Positions 44,873 to 58,100 of a DNA stretch of 64,000 nt are shown here, piece by piece. The translations under genes were made by a program, and so were the position numbers. The stretch comes from Juglans regia (taxonomy: Eukaryota > Streptophyta > Magnoliopsida > Fagales > Juglandaceae). Location: NCBI RefSeq assembly GCF_001411555.2, contig NC_049905.1, forward strand, positions 20,512,097-20,576,096, given 5' to 3'. The notes beneath the pieces are model-generated. The model ran no database searches. It had not been told where the DNA came from and saw only the letters and a program-made list of their open reading frames with translations. Every line of letters starts with the position of its first letter. Position 1 is the first letter of the stretch.

Positions 44873-47800
44873 CTAATGTTTCTTCTCGGTTGAGACTCCA
44901 TTTTCAACTTGGTTGTCAAACGCGTGATAAGGAACTTCAACCATGGGCCTAGGTACTGGACGACCACCGAAGTCCTCCGGAAAGAATTCAAAATCGGGGC
45001 CAAAGTTGAACTTGACTACACAATTTGGCTGATTCGGAAGAGTATACATTGAAGCAGCAGGGTAGTAGCGACCACCATATAGATCCTTGAAAGCAACTCC
45101 TTGGCAGACCCCATTTTTAAAGAAAGATATCTCACTTCCTGCATAGAAGAGACAATATTTGCACACGAAGTGAATATAGACCTTTCCAATGAAAAACACA
45201 ATTTGGAAGCTAAAAAGAGTCTGCCACTGCCTTAACAGTAAAATAGTTAGAAAAATACTCATCTAACCAGAAAATTTTGAAATAATATGTAATACAATAG
45301 TTGGTAAAGAATGCAGAATTTTTGCACATGAAAGGACTCTTAGCAGAGATTCTCGCACTCAAATAAACTAAGATGTTTTTCATTCCCATTGGGATTAGCC
45401 AGCCAGGGTCAAACCAAAGCTAGTTACTTCAATAGGGTTCACGCCTCTTTGCCATCACTGTCAGCAGTAATACAAAGCTCTAGTGCCCTCTTATGCTGAA
45501 ATTTAAGTACCATTTCTTTTAAACACCCTAACCGGATTGAAATTAAAGTTGAGTTTCAAAAGGTCAAATCATGCTTGGACTCCAGTAGTTCACTTTCTGC
45601 CTGTTAACCCAGGAGAAGGGTCATGTTAAAAACCATACTCATTTTCTCATGCAGCATTTTCCCTGACCATTCTTAATTCCAACTTTCTGGTTCCCATTTT
45701 GCAAGGAAAAAAAAGAACAGAAAATATACCTGGAAGTAAATTAACCATATCAGTAAACAAGCGAATTGTGACAAAGATATGGGGTCATCTTAGAAAGTTT
45801 GCCATAGTAAAATCAAAGAAATGTAAACCAACATAGAATATAGGGAGTCAACATGTTTATTATTTACTACTTAGACAAAATCAGGAACTTATCACAAGAA
45901 GCAGTCTACAACATAAAAGCATCCATTAAAGCGATTCCCAGTCAACCACTTATCTTATCATCCTATATCAAGTTGGCATGCTTCTCCCTCCACCATTCAA
46001 TAGAAAATATGTATGAATGTTATCCACGTAGTTAAATCACCATTATAGGCAAACCACCACCATGATAAAAATGACATTTACTTTTGCTGCCACCTATAAA
46101 AATAAAAGGGCTTGGGGTCGGGCTTGGTGTACTTTGGATTTTTTTTCACGGGTTTTTTGGGTCGTTAGGGGCTTCTAATATGGGCAAGGTTTTTCTTGTA
46201 TACATTTAGTGTACTTGGTTACTCTTTTTTTTTATATATAATATTTTTACTTACCAAAAAATAAAAAATAAAAAGATATTTACATTTGTTGTCACACTAT
46301 CCATTCCATCCTCAAGGTATTTTCAATTTGAAAATCACCACAGAAACACTTGTCTGTATTCTTTTAAACTTTTTAACTAATAAAAGGCCAATTTCATTCT
46401 CAATTAGGTTCTTAAAAGGTGATTAAAAGTTAAAATTTAACAGCTGATATTTAATTGGCCCTCATCAAATCCTTTTTTTTTAAAGTATGTCATTCCAATT
46501 TGAGCTAATGTCAAATAACTAACACACACAAATTATTGTAATTTTGGTTGACGTGAACTATTTTCCTCTGGCCAAAGAGAGGTGAATGCCAGGATTTTAG
46601 TATGCATTTCAGAGGCAAAAAACCACTAATGAAACACTAATATTGTTTTCTTGGTTCGAGTAAGGGCTGCAAGGAAAGTGGAAGCCCAAAAGTGACGTAG
46701 GTCTAAAGGGTAAGAAAAGATACAATGGCCATTCCATGCCTAGAAAGAATGGATCGGCCAACTGTGTGTTTGCGGTGTATATATATTTAGTTACAAGATC
46801 CAAAGTTCGAATCTCACTAGGTGCAAACAATCTCTAGGGGTCATCAGACTAGAGGATTTTTTCCTTGAATTATCCGATGTACAATTGCAGAAAACTACTT
46901 GTCGAGGGCCTGAACCCCCAGGATTTGTCGGGATACTGCTCCCAGGCACCCGGTGCCAATAAAAAATATATAGATTTTATTAAGATAAAATCTTCTTCAT
47001 AACTAAAAAGGGTGAAACCAAAGTGTGATACCCCATATGATAATGGTAAGAGTAGGCGGTGAATGAGATCCCACATTGTTTGGGAAGGAAAAGTTTTTAC
47101 TCTTTATAAGTTTTCAATGGGGCTCTGATTTTATCATTGACTAGTCGTTTTAGAGTATAGGCTATGTGATTTGGGTCTTCTATTGAGGCGTTACAAATTG
47201 AATCAGAGCCAGATTTTAATCCTGGGACATGTGGGTTATGGGTGGTGAATGAGATCCCACATTGCTTGGAAAAGAAAAGTTTTTGCTCTTTATAAGATTC
47301 CAATAGAGCTCCAATTGTATCATTGACTAGTCCTTTTGGAGTATAGGCTATGTGGTTTTGGTCTTCCATTGGGGCGTTACATAAAGTTATACGTCTTGTG
47401 TACTTGGGCACACCTATTTTCATATCTATTAATAAAATTCCTTTTACCTATAAAAAAACAAAAACAAAAACAAAAAAACCTGGTACACAAGAAGGGAAGA
47501 AATGCTAAAAATTCATGGAAAGTAAAAACAAAACACTCTAATCTATTATGGACCACATTCCGATAACACAGAATATTAATAGATGAGGACCGAGATGCCA
47601 ATCACCTCACTCTTTTCCTTGGAGGGGCAAGGTGCCTCTCAAGGTTGCTTTTTTTAGTTGGTTGGCTTCTCATGGGAAAATCCTGAAAACTGATAATTTG
47701 AGAAAGCGTGGTATCATCCTTATAGATAGGTGCTTTATGTGTAAAATGAATGGAGAATCCATGGATCACCTACTTCTCCATTGTGCGGTGGCAGGGGTTC

Positions 47801-50348
47801 TATGGGATGCCATCTTTAATAGGATTGGTATTGCTTGGGTGTGATGCTTGGGAGGGTGGTAGATCTTCTGGCTTGTTGGAAAGGTACCGAAGGTAATCAC
47901 CAAATTGTTGCCATTTGGAAGATGGTTTCCCAATGTCTTATGTGGTGTATTTGTCTTGAGGAACAGTCGTAGTTTTGAAGATAGAGAATGCTCGTTGGGA
48001 GAGATTAGAGATTTTTTCTTCCATACATAGTCTGCTATAGTACTTGATGGGGCTTGGTTTCATGATTTCATTGTTGCTATTTCTAGTTCCTAGCTTGTAA
48101 TTAGGTGTTTTCTTTTGTATACCCCCTATGTACGTGGGTTATGCCTAATTACTTGGTTTAATAAAAAAAAAATTTACCTATCAAAAAAATAAATGGGGAA
48201 TTGAGCTCCAACACCGTTTTCTAGCAGTCTTTGAACTAACGCCCTCCTTTCCCTCCAATACACCAGAACATACAAGCCGGTGCCATCTTCCACAGTTTGG
48301 CATAATAATTTTATGATGTACTATTGGAATAAAATTTATATAAAAAATTAATACATTTTATGCATCTTAATACCCAGTTAATCAATTGAACATGAGGTCA
48401 TACCCAATCATCCACTTTTTCCACCATGAGTATGATTTATAAACTAATTGTATGTCAAAAACTTTACCAATAAAAAAAATTTTGTATATCAAAAACTTCA
48501 ACCCACTACAAACATATAGACTCCATCTTAGTTGGTCCATGGTCCTCAATGAAATTTGACAACAAAAAGTATGAACTGCGACAACAAACAATTTAAACAA
48601 AGTAGAAGATCCATGGATTCGTATGTTTGTGACAAATGCAAGTTTTTCATTGTGTGTAGCTTACCTCAGAATAGTTATAACATCTTTTTTTTTTATCTAA
48701 GCCTGTTTATTCATTCTTACAAAATTTGAACTTCTGAAATACACGTTAAAGAGAATAACTATTACTAAGGCTTGGTTGGACTCTGGTCCTCATTGAAAAT
48801 TTGACAACAATCTTGTTCCAAGTAGATACCAACCCTTGACAAATGTGAACTTCGAAAGTCAAGCTCCAAAAATGGCATATACACCTAATCACCACCCTTT
48901 TCCATGCCACACGAACAGGATCTTCTCCCCAAGTTTTACATGATCACAACCATTTGAATTACTATTCAATGCCTCGTTATTTGTTTGATCTCGAGCTCGA
49001 GTTAGAACTTTAAATGGGGCAACATAAACAAAAGGACATTTTGGAAACCATGCAATCAATGCCAAAACTATCACCATGGTATCCTAAATACAATCCATCG
49101 ACACTACTTGACATCAGCATAACCAAGAAACGGCCAACATATGTCATCACATTGCAATAGAAATTCTACGAGATGCTCCCCAACAATAGCTACAAACACA
49201 TATAGTGCACGATATAGGGTGAAGAAACACTTACCAGGGACCACTTTTGGAGCTTCCTCCTTGACATCCGGCGCGCATGCATACCTCTGCCCCTTGTACA
49301 ATACTAAATGCGGGGGCTTGGGCGCATACAAACCACCCTCCGGCAAGTTAATATAGAACCCAATAACATCCTCTTCCTTATACCCCTCTTCCCCATACTT
49401 CTCCCTCAACGCCTTGTGCACCTTGCTCCCATCAATATCTCTGTATCCGAAACTGTTCCCGTCGTACCCAACCGGAGCCTGGAGGTCCCCCTTCTCCGTC
49501 GACCACCCGAGACGCGTGTGCCCCGACTCTCCCAGTCTGACAACCTTTATCTCGAAGTACCAAGATCCCTCCACGACTCCTCTGGTGGCTCTAACCATCC
49601 TATAACCCTTGGCACTCCCAGCGCTCAATCTGTCGTCGCTCAATTCAACTTTCTCGGCCTTGTAGATCTTCGAGAGGCATATTTTCATGTCCGGGGTATC
49701 GTCGGACTTATCCGGGAACTTCTGGATCGGGGTGATGAGGACGGTTTCCTCTGCCGGGGCATTGTGGTTGTTATTGGACTTGTTCTTCTTCTTTCCTTTG
49801 CGGGTCGACTTCGTGGCCCAAACGTTATTGTTTTTCTTCTTCGATTTCTTCGCGGTGGTTGCGGTTGTTGGCGTCGTCGTCGTCGGAGGGGTCGCTTCGG
49901 CCTCCATTGGGGCAGCATTGTCATGTGGGTGATTGGTTATTGTAGGCTGGGCAGTAAGAGATGAAAGGGGTTTCTGCTTCTTGGGAGGAGGGTCTTCGTC
50001 GTCGTCTTCGTCCTCCTCCTCCTCGTCGTTGTTGTTGTTGGTGGTATTGGTTGTGGTAGTGGTGTCGTCGTTGTCGTTTTCTTTGTCGTTATCGTTCTCG
50101 GTGGGGACGTTGTGGGTGGATCTGGGGGATTTGTTGGTGTCAGAGGAAGCCGGATCTTCGGATTCGGAGCTAATGGGGTCTGGTTTGGAGTCGTTTTGGG
50201 GTTCAATAGCAGTGGTAGGGCTAGACGGCGGTGGCAGTTCGGTGGTGGTGAGGTTGGGAGTAGGAGTGGGAGTGGGGGAGGCAAAGCGATGTGCGGAGTC
50301 TTCATCTTCTTCGTCTTCGTCTCTGTAGGTGGCTTGGAGGGAGTCCAT
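44873..50348 (-). CDS. TRO: TRAUCO/ASH2-type SPRY-domain protein
   Basis: Plant homologue of ASH2, a core subunit of COMPASS-type H3K4 methyltransferase complexes; it acts in the nucleus. Exon 1 is 49235-50348 and exon 2 is 44873-45138 (minus strand). The 4.1 kb intron has GT-AG ends and phase 1, and the product is 459 aa. Residues 1-200 are low-complexity: acidic runs, Thr/Asn homopolymers and a Lys-rich stretch ([20 protein letters not shown]) likely to serve as nuclear-localisation signals. The SPRY domain spans about 225-430, with [66 protein letters not shown] and [14 protein letters not shown]. The end of the fold is [20 protein letters not shown] and [11 protein letters not shown] start at ATG 50348 (MDSLQ); the 17 codons upstream open only with GTG. 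Confidence 0.94.
46085..46280 (+). mobile_element. 5'-truncated LINE 3' end in TRAUCO intron
   Basis: Plus-strand tail with TTTTTCTTGTATACATTTAG, GTGTACTTGGTTAC, TATATAATATTTTTACTTAC and then CAAAAAATAAAAAATAAAAA, the same layout as the 3' ends of other LINEs here. There is no coding part. Confidence 0.6.
46733..46966 (+). mobile_element. Au-type SINE in TRAUCO intron
   Basis: A tRNA-derived short element. Box B-like AGTTCGAATCTCAC is at 46803-46816, followed by the conserved Au body TAGGTGCAAACAATCTCTAG, then TTTTTTCCTTGAATTA, CTTGTCGAGGGCCTG and CAGGCACCCGGTGCCAATAA, and an A-rich end near 46966. The match to the Au SINE consensus is from memory of its conserved blocks. The 5' end is poorly defined and I see no clear target-site duplication. 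Confidence 0.72.
47024..47381 (+). mobile_element. TRIM element, second copy (TRAUCO intron)
   Basis: Same family as 3366-5148. The left LTR is 47024-47195 (TGTGATACCCC to GGCGTTACA, 172 bp). It is followed by a diverged primer-binding site (TGAATCAGAGCC) and a very short interior. The right LTR is truncated at its start and runs from about 47232 to 47381 (GGGGCGTTACA). AAAG borders both ends (47020-47023 and 47383-47386), a possible partial target-site duplication. No purine tract is left, so the interior has been deleted. Confidence 0.8.
47595..48190 (+). mobile_element. 5'-truncated LINE fragment in TRAUCO intron
   Basis: Plus-strand 3' end of an L1-type LINE, same sense as the full-length element but antisense to TRAUCO. 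It encodes [58 protein letters not shown] and then a stop at 47842. Degenerate homologous sequence and a tail (ATTTACCTATCAAAAAAA) follow to about 48190. The reading frame is broken and the endonuclease and RT core are missing. Confidence 0.8.
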
Positions 50349-51154
50349 GGAAGGAGGGTTTAAGCTTGAAGGAAGGTTTTTCAGGACACCGTCTCCCACC
50401 GCGAGTTGGAGATCGTGAGGGTAGAGAGATTTACCAACGAATGGGAAAGTTGGAAGAGAGCGTTCTCCATCGTATGGCTTTCCGTTTTGTGCACTTTGGT
50501 GTTCGTGTGGGCTTTCAGCCTTTTCAGGAATTGGGCCGAACTTCCACGCTCCGTGGTCTAAAATGCTTTTAAGGTATTAAATTTATTTATTTTCCTTCCT
50601 CCATTAAATACTATTTTTTTTAATTCTTTTCATTAGAGATATTAAATAAAATATATATGATTGCTACAGTTACTCTTCGTATTAAATTAGTTTTTTTTCT
50701 TTCCTCCATTTAACATTTTCCTAAAATAAGAAATGGGATGATAAAAAATATTTATATCACATCATAATGAAAAAAGAAAAATAATTTGATTTATACAATT
50801 CTAGAATATATACTTATTGAACACTCATTTTTTGTGTATGTAACAATTCTTTTTTCTTTTTTCTTGTATTGATGGCTGAGTATTTAATTTACTATTTATT
50901 ATGCCTATTGTTGCTTGTGGTGTTAGTTTATGTTTGCTTTTTTTTTTTTATTATTTTTAGGCAACTTTCGAACCCTCCCTCGTGGTCCTTAAGGCAATCC
51001 CTATTCTACTTTATTATAATGGTCTAAATCTTATATTAAATAGATACTTTCTAGTTCTTTCAATGAAATAAAAGTATCATGTTTCTATTATTTTTAGAGA
51101 TACAATTAAAGAGAAAGAAAGAATTAAGTGAGATTTAATGGTATTGTATTTTAA

Positions 51155-51355
51155 TATGCCGATTGGATAGTGAGTTGATATGAAATGAATTGAAATGAAA
51201 GTTAAATAAAATATTGTTAGAATATTATTTTTTTAATATTATTATTTTTTAAGATTTAAAAATGTTAAATTATTTATTATATTTTATATAAAAATTTTAA
51301 AAAATTATAATGATGAAATGAGAAGAAACACTTTTACTATTTAAATGTGGACTTT
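51155..51355. mobile_element. Family A MITE between TRAUCO and NADK1
   Basis: Begins CCGATTGGATAGTGAGTTGA and shares TTAGAATATTATTTTTTTAA and TTAAATTATTTATTATATTT with the copy at 2843-3044. It ends near TACTATTTAAATGTGG. Confidence 0.6.
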
Positions 51356-51857
51356 TTTATTAAGAGACAAATGTAGAGAGAGATTATGCATTGTTTGTTT
51401 ATACATATGAGGTTAGATGAAAGTTTTTTACTATTCGTTACTTATTATTTATTATTTTTTTATTATTATTTATAAATTATCTAAAATTATCTCAACATCC
51501 AAGAATTTGGCAGTAGATATGTATCAAATTTGTTTTTAAAAAAAATGATTTACACAATTTTAAAATATGTATATCTTATATATATATATATATTTTTAAA
51601 AAAAAAAAAAAAAAAAAACAAAAATATAGTACTCATCTCGAAAATGTTATCTACAAATTTAGAATTTATAAATTTTGTCGTGAAAAGTAATTTATCGTGA
51701 AAAATATAATTTTGCATATAAATTAATTTGTTATTTTAAAATATCTGTACAAATTCTTGGACAGATCTAGAAAAAGTCAATGCGTAGTGGAGGGGTACCA
51801 GTTGCCACTCCCACCCACCCTGCTCCCGGTCCAAAGGAGTTGCTGAATTCATCCCAT

Positions 51858-51865
51858 TATATAAA
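51858..51865 (+). promoter_or_regulatory. Possible TATA box of NADK1
   Basis: TATATAAA sits about 290 bases before the start codon, just upstream of leader-like sequence. The call rests on motif and spacing only. Confidence 0.35.
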
Positions 51866-52156
51866 CGATAATATACAAACCCATTCCGAAGTGCACGAAA
51901 TCTGACTCCTTTTTGTTTTGTTTATTCGGTTGGCTGGTTTGACTTCTCTCCTACATAGACTAGACACAGACACCTTGACCTTGAGTCCTTCACTCCGCCA
52001 CGCGTTGTTTGTTTGCTCCGAACTCCTCCAATATCCTCTGTCTCCCTCTAGCTCCTTTTACCGTTACATGGCCAAGTTTCTCTAAATCACGCAGTTGTTG
52101 TGAGCGCTGAAAGAAGGGAATCCGTATTCTCTTTCTCTGTGTCAGATTACTCAGCC

Positions 52157-55100
52157 ATGGCTCCTAGCAAGCTCAATTCCTCTGTAACAAACACCCTCTC
52201 TCTATCTCTATAAATTATCTATGTTTTTCCTTTTTTGGGTTCTCAGATGTTGTTTGTGCATGTGTATTTATTTATATGGTGTTTAGCATGTTTGGATTTT
52301 TTGTTCTTTGCAATTCGTGTTTTTTCCAGTGTTTTCGGAACTTTGACCTCATTCTCTGGATAGCTTGGTTGGTGGTGGTGTATCCCTTGCCTCTTTGTGA
52401 TAATGAGCAGTGGGGTGAGAGGAAGTTTGATGGAACATAGTATGTAAAGTTTGTGCAAGCTATAAATTTTAAGATTCTGTGTTGCCTAGATTGTGAATTT
52501 GGGATGGATGAAGTTTCTGAGAGTGCAGCTTTCATTGTTTTGAAATTTGGGTTGAGGGTGAATTTGTATTTTAGGAGCGATAATTCATATCACTATGGTG
52601 AGAAAGTGTGTAGATATCTGCGACTTAATTTGAAGCCTGATGATTTATTCTATGAAAGTTTAAAAAGATAATTAAATGGATGGAATGAATATTCATAAGA
52701 AGTATACCTCCCGTTTATTAGAAAGATGGATATTATATTGGCATAAGTTTTTAAGCATTATCCTTTCGTCATCTCCCGATGTGGCATCAATGATTGGCAT
52801 GTGAGTGAAAAATAACAAAATCTTCCAATCATTTGATGCCACTTGAAAGGACGATGAAAGGCTTATTATTAAAGAGTAACACTGCATGCTACACTCCCAT
52901 CCCACTTTCATCCAACAACATAAAATGTGTCACTTTCATCACTCTTAGATCAAGCCTTATTTTTAAAAAAGAAAATTCAAAGGCTGATGAGCAATACTAA
53001 CTCGTCATAGTGGGATGAAAGTGTGGTATGTAGAATTTTTCATCATTAAAAGGCTTATGAGCAACATTTCTCTTATTAACTATGATAGTGCTCATCAAAG
53101 GCTCTGTTTGTACATAAGGTTTGAATCCGACTGTTGATGGTATGACATGCAATCTGGTAGGAAATATAAAGGAGTAATTGGTATTTTGGTGATTGTTTGA
53201 GATAAAACCAATGCAGTGACTTCATGCTACAATTCCAACTTTTTGACAAGCTGTCTTGTTTGTAATCCTCAAATTTTAATTATGAACTAACCATTTTGCA
53301 CTCTTCATTACTTATAATCCTGCATTTCCACACATTTTATAGGTGATATTGATTATCTGGATTGATTAAAATCTATGTCCCATAGATCTGTAGGGTATAA
53401 CTGATGTTCATATAATGTAATGGCTGAAAAAAATGAAAAAACATGTATGCATAATTATGCGAATTTTGGACTATGCAACCCCGATGATGACATGTCATGA
53501 TTACAAGTGGAAGGACCAGTTCCCATTCACTAGAATGGGAACTAATGGACAGGTTGCTTCTGCTGACAAGTTCCACGGTGGTTAAACTCATCTACCTAGT
53601 TGAAGATCTTTTCGACCCCCTCTCGTCTTAAGTTGGAAGTACAATTCATGAAATCTCGCTTTGGTGTATGCTTGAGGTTATCCTGCTGGTTATATCTATG
53701 AAGGTTAGGAAGTAGAATATTTCCTATGAAATGAATATGTCATGGAAGAAGTCAAATGGCATGCCGTTGCTATCATTTCAAGTACCTTTGGTCTTCTTCT
53801 AATGTCTTTTTAAATGATTTTTTTGAGACTATAACTACCTTGGCAAGGTACAATGCTTATTTGTGTGCTGTATCATATATTTTAATACAACACATTATCT
53901 TACCTTAACTGAGAAATTTGGCATATTTTACACATTTTTTCTTGAGTATGATCTGATATGTTTGATATGGGTAGGGAGAGGCAAGTATATCATGTTCGCA
54001 GCCAGAGAATGGTTTTCCCAATTCATTTTCTCTCTTCTCGGAGAAGGAAATTGATGAACTTCTTCAACCTTCAGTTCAGGGGACTGATGACCACCTTATA
54101 GAGTTCTCAGAAGCTATGAGAAGTATGTTCATGCTTAATCCTCTATGTTACGCACATATTCAATATAAGTAACCGCTCTGCATATGAATCTAATATAGAA
54201 GCCATTATGCTTATATTTTTTTCCATCTCTTCTCTAGCTGTTGCAAAGGCCTTAAGACGTGCTGCTGAGGGAAAGGCTTCTGCTCAAGCTGAGGCAGCTG
54301 AATGGAAGCGTAAATATGAACTGGAGAGAGCACGGAATATGCTGGAGTTTAAAGGTTTTTCTAATGTTGAACAGTAGCAGAATTAATTTATGTATACTTT
54401 TTATGTTATTTTAAGTATGTGGAAGAACAGCTCTTTAATAGTAGGAAATATAAATTGACCTCAACTTAAATAAGCCTAATCCCGAATACTTTGGAGATGG
54501 TTATTGCTATCCTTTTCCTTGAGTTAGTTCTTCTATTCAAGGCCAGGCAGTTCTTTGGTACACACTTCCACCATGACCCTACAGCTCCACAGAAACTTTT
54601 TTTTGAACTCTTTCTTTTCTTTGTAAATAGTTTACTAATACCATATCACTTCCTCACTGTCATAGATATTGGTCTTCATTGTACTTTCATCATAGTTTGC
54701 TTTATTTATTCATCATTCATGTCACCTTTATCTTGTTCAGATTGCGGTTATCACTTATCCTATCCTTTTTTAAGTATTCAGTGCCCTTGTAATGGATATT
54801 AAGTGTCTTAAGGTTTTAAGTTTCACATCATATATCTTTTGAACCTTACACTTGCTGGGTTAAAAAAATGGTTTTCGAAACTTATTAATGTAGACTGTAG
54901 TACTTCTCACTTCTCAGTGAAAGAATATTTTGGATCTTCCTTTTAATATTTAGACTTGTGATCGCACAGCAATGTGCAAAGCACCAATTCGTTTAATTTA
55001 CATCACTCTATTATTATTCTTATTGTTCTAGTCATTGATCCAAGGTAACTAAAAGGAAATCTTTGGGAAATATTCTGTCTTGCAACATTTTTATTTTCAT

Positions 55101-58100
55101 TTTTTTAAAGTGTTAAAAGGTTCACTAGTTACATATTGACTTTGTCTGCAAATGCAGCTGTTTGATTCTAAAGCATCTCTCTACAGTTTTTAGCTTTCTC
55201 TAGTCTGATACTATAATCTTTTTATTCTTTTAACTTATGGGTAAAAAAAATATTACCTTTTTATTTAAACGCATCTCTCTACAGTTTTAGCTTTACCATT
55301 CCATTTATCTTCACTATTGTCTCATGAAGTGATACCACATTTTCAACAAATAAATTCACAATAGGACCGTTCTGTGACATGCTTAAGATATTCCTTTGTA
55401 ATCAGTGTCAAATAGAAGGGGTGGGGGGAGGCGGGTGCCAACTCAATGAAAACCTAATATTACTTGACTTCATATTCATCATCAGTTTATCTAGTGATTC
55501 ATTTTATGATAGTTTGCAGACATTCTGAACTTTCTTCTTCCTCCTTTGTCTCCTAATCCACTGTGTAGCATCTCAAGGGCCTTTTCATGCAACGGATGCT
55601 GTGAGAAAAAGTGTTATGTAATTTATACAGTCTGCTATTTCATATATGATTATAGGTCGAGCCAAAACAAAATGTTGGAGATCTTTCTCATTTCCTTAAG
55701 AGTTTTTGAGGAGAAGTTTCCTTTTAGTAGACATAGGATCTTGGAATTAAATGGATGGTAACTTCTCATTTAATTTAGTTGATACTTCTTATTCCCTTAA
55801 GTTGTTGTGGTGAGTCTTTTTCTCTCTTGACTTATTATCCTTCTGTAAAATTCTCAGGAAATGCTCCTTTCTTCTTCTCTCTCATCAGAATATCTCCTGC
55901 TTTCTCAACTGTAATATCATCTTATGCACGAATCTTCTTATTTGGATAGAAGGTAAAGAGAAACTTGAATTGTGTGTTTGTGTGGGAGAGAAATTTTAGA
56001 CCACGTTGTTTGTTGGCTTCTTGAATCCTCTATCATACTGAACCAATTCATGAAAACTTGGATAACTTGTTTCTATTAGTTAGCTTGCTAATAAAATCTG
56101 GACTCATTATCATCAGATTATGGGTGTTCCCCCATCGGACATGAAATTTTTGAAAAGCTTCGTAGTTAGTGGACTCAGACTTCCCTAGATAATGCAATGT
56201 GAAAGATGAGTTAGTGCTTCCGTGTCTAGTCTGCTGGGAAATTTTAAGGTACTTGCTTTGAATTGCACTGAATTATTAGCCGATCTTCCACTTAAGAAAT
56301 CTGTACAGGTTACCAAGATGATGACATTTCCATATTTGTCACTCTAGAGTCATTGGCCCAAAGGATTTCAAGACTTGAAAACAGTGAACTCCAAGCTAAA
56401 GTCATTTCATCTGGAAAATATTATGGAAATCAATGCATTTCTGGTAATGGAAACATTTTTCAAGGTTTAATTGTGGTTTTACGCCACAACATAGATATGT
56501 TAAGATTTTAAGTTTCTCAAAATGCCGTTTTGAAATTTTCATTTGAGTTTAAAAAAAAATTTCGCATAACTTTTCAAGTCTTTCTCATCTCTCACTTTTT
56601 ACAAAAGTAATCATGTCAATGCAATTGCTGCTAACCTAATATTTGTTCCTTATGGATTCACTTGTATTCTTCACCAGCTTTTCATAGGAAACCAATTAAA
56701 GTCTCTTGTTAAACTCTCTCACGTAGAATCCCTCGAAATTTCCCACTATATTATTTTATAATTTGCATATGATGGACCCACCCTTGGGTGGCCAAAGTGG
56801 TAAGGGCGAACTTGTGTGCATGAGCCCCATGTCACAGGTTCGATTCTCCTTGGGATCAAACTGCGGTTTAAGTGAGAGGCCATGGCAGTGGGTTGCTGTG
56901 CTAGTCTGGTTTAAGTTCCATGGGTGAGTCCTAAGGGCTTTGCTATGGATGCTTCCCCCGTCATAAAAAATAAATAAAATAATTTGCATGATGCAATCTA
57001 TCTTGTTCACTCTTTTTAAGCTCAAGGAATTGCTCAAGATATTTAATATAGAGTTTATCCATCAAGATTGCATTATCTCCTTTTCCTGGGATATATTCTG
57101 CATTTCGAACCCTGCGGATTTTTTTTATTTAACAATAGAGTCTTTAGATAAAGAATTTAGCTTATCTTTTGTGATCGTATCCTCCAAGTTCATTCTTCTA
57201 CCTCTCAGTGCTCCCATATTCTAGATAGCCAAGCAATGCCAAATGTATTGGGCAGACTTCTTTTCCCACAATTACTGATGCTCAAGTGGGAGGTTTTTTG
57301 TGACAATTCTGATGGACTTTATTAATGAAAAGGACATTACCCCATTACATTGGAGGTATAATAGAGATTCACCTAAATAGAAAAAGGAAACAAATCTAGA
57401 AGGTCCTTAAAAGCTAGAAATAGAAAATTTGACTTTATTGTGGACCACTATGTTAAAGCGACTCTTGAGGTCCAACACTGAATTCTTACAATCTTCAAAG
57501 TGGCGCCGCCCATTTTGGTCCCTCCAAATACACCACATTAAACAAGATGATATCATTTTTCACAATAATACGGACTTATGGCAACCGAACTGCTCCTCCA
57601 ACATGCTAGGAGATTAATCACTTGAAAGGATTGTGTTCAATGAAGTACTAGCTATGGTAAGAAGCCAAGAGGTAGATAAAATACGGTGGACTCCCTCTAG
57701 GTAAGGGAAATTTTCTGTTCACTCTTTCTATAAAGCTATCACTAATAGGGAGAACAACTCTTTCCCTTGGAAGAATATTTGGAGGAGTAAGGGGCCGTAA
57801 AAAGCTACCTTCTTCGTATGGACAGCTTCCTTGGGGAAAATCCTGACCTTGGACAACCTAGAATGGGTTATGCTTGGGAGCATGGTTGGTCCAATTGCCA
57901 TTTGGAGAAATCTCTTTAGTGTTTCGGGAATTGCAGCTATTTGGAATATGGTCCCCATTTGCATTCTGTGGTGTATCTCAAGGGAAAGGAACAAATGGAG
58001 CTTCGAAGATAAGGGCGCTCATTGGAGGATCTTAGAAGTCTCTTCTTCAACACATTATTTCTCCAGTCAATAGCTATAGATTTCTATGGACTTAATGTTC

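Larger units (their letters stand above)
50349..52156. promoter_or_regulatory. Shared upstream region between TRAUCO and NADK1
   Basis: The two genes are divergent, with 1.8 kb between their start codons. Bases 50349-50570 (mixed composition) probably hold the TRAUCO leader and core promoter. Bases 51780-52156 probably hold the NADK1 promoter and leader. The middle (50580-51770) is AT-rich and contains a family A MITE at 51155-51355, another MITE-like stretch at 51400-51495, and a TA/A-rich run at 51570-51620. No gene. Confidence 0.5.

Noticed and set aside
47632..47844. Small Cys-rich zinc-finger gene
   Set aside because: The Cys pattern is that of the LINE zinc-binding RT-associated domain, and a LINE tail follows.
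49308..50363. Plus-strand ORFs up to 218 aa opposite TRAUCO exon 1
   Set aside because: They are antisense shadows of the low-complexity coding region (poly-Ser from acidic and Asn codons).
50349..50399. N-terminal extension of TRAUCO
   Set aside because: It opens with GTG rather than ATG, and MDSLQ at 50348 is a natural start.
56769..56860. tRNA gene with A and B boxes
   Set aside because: There is no cloverleaf. The boxes belong to a SINE with a tail and target-site duplication.
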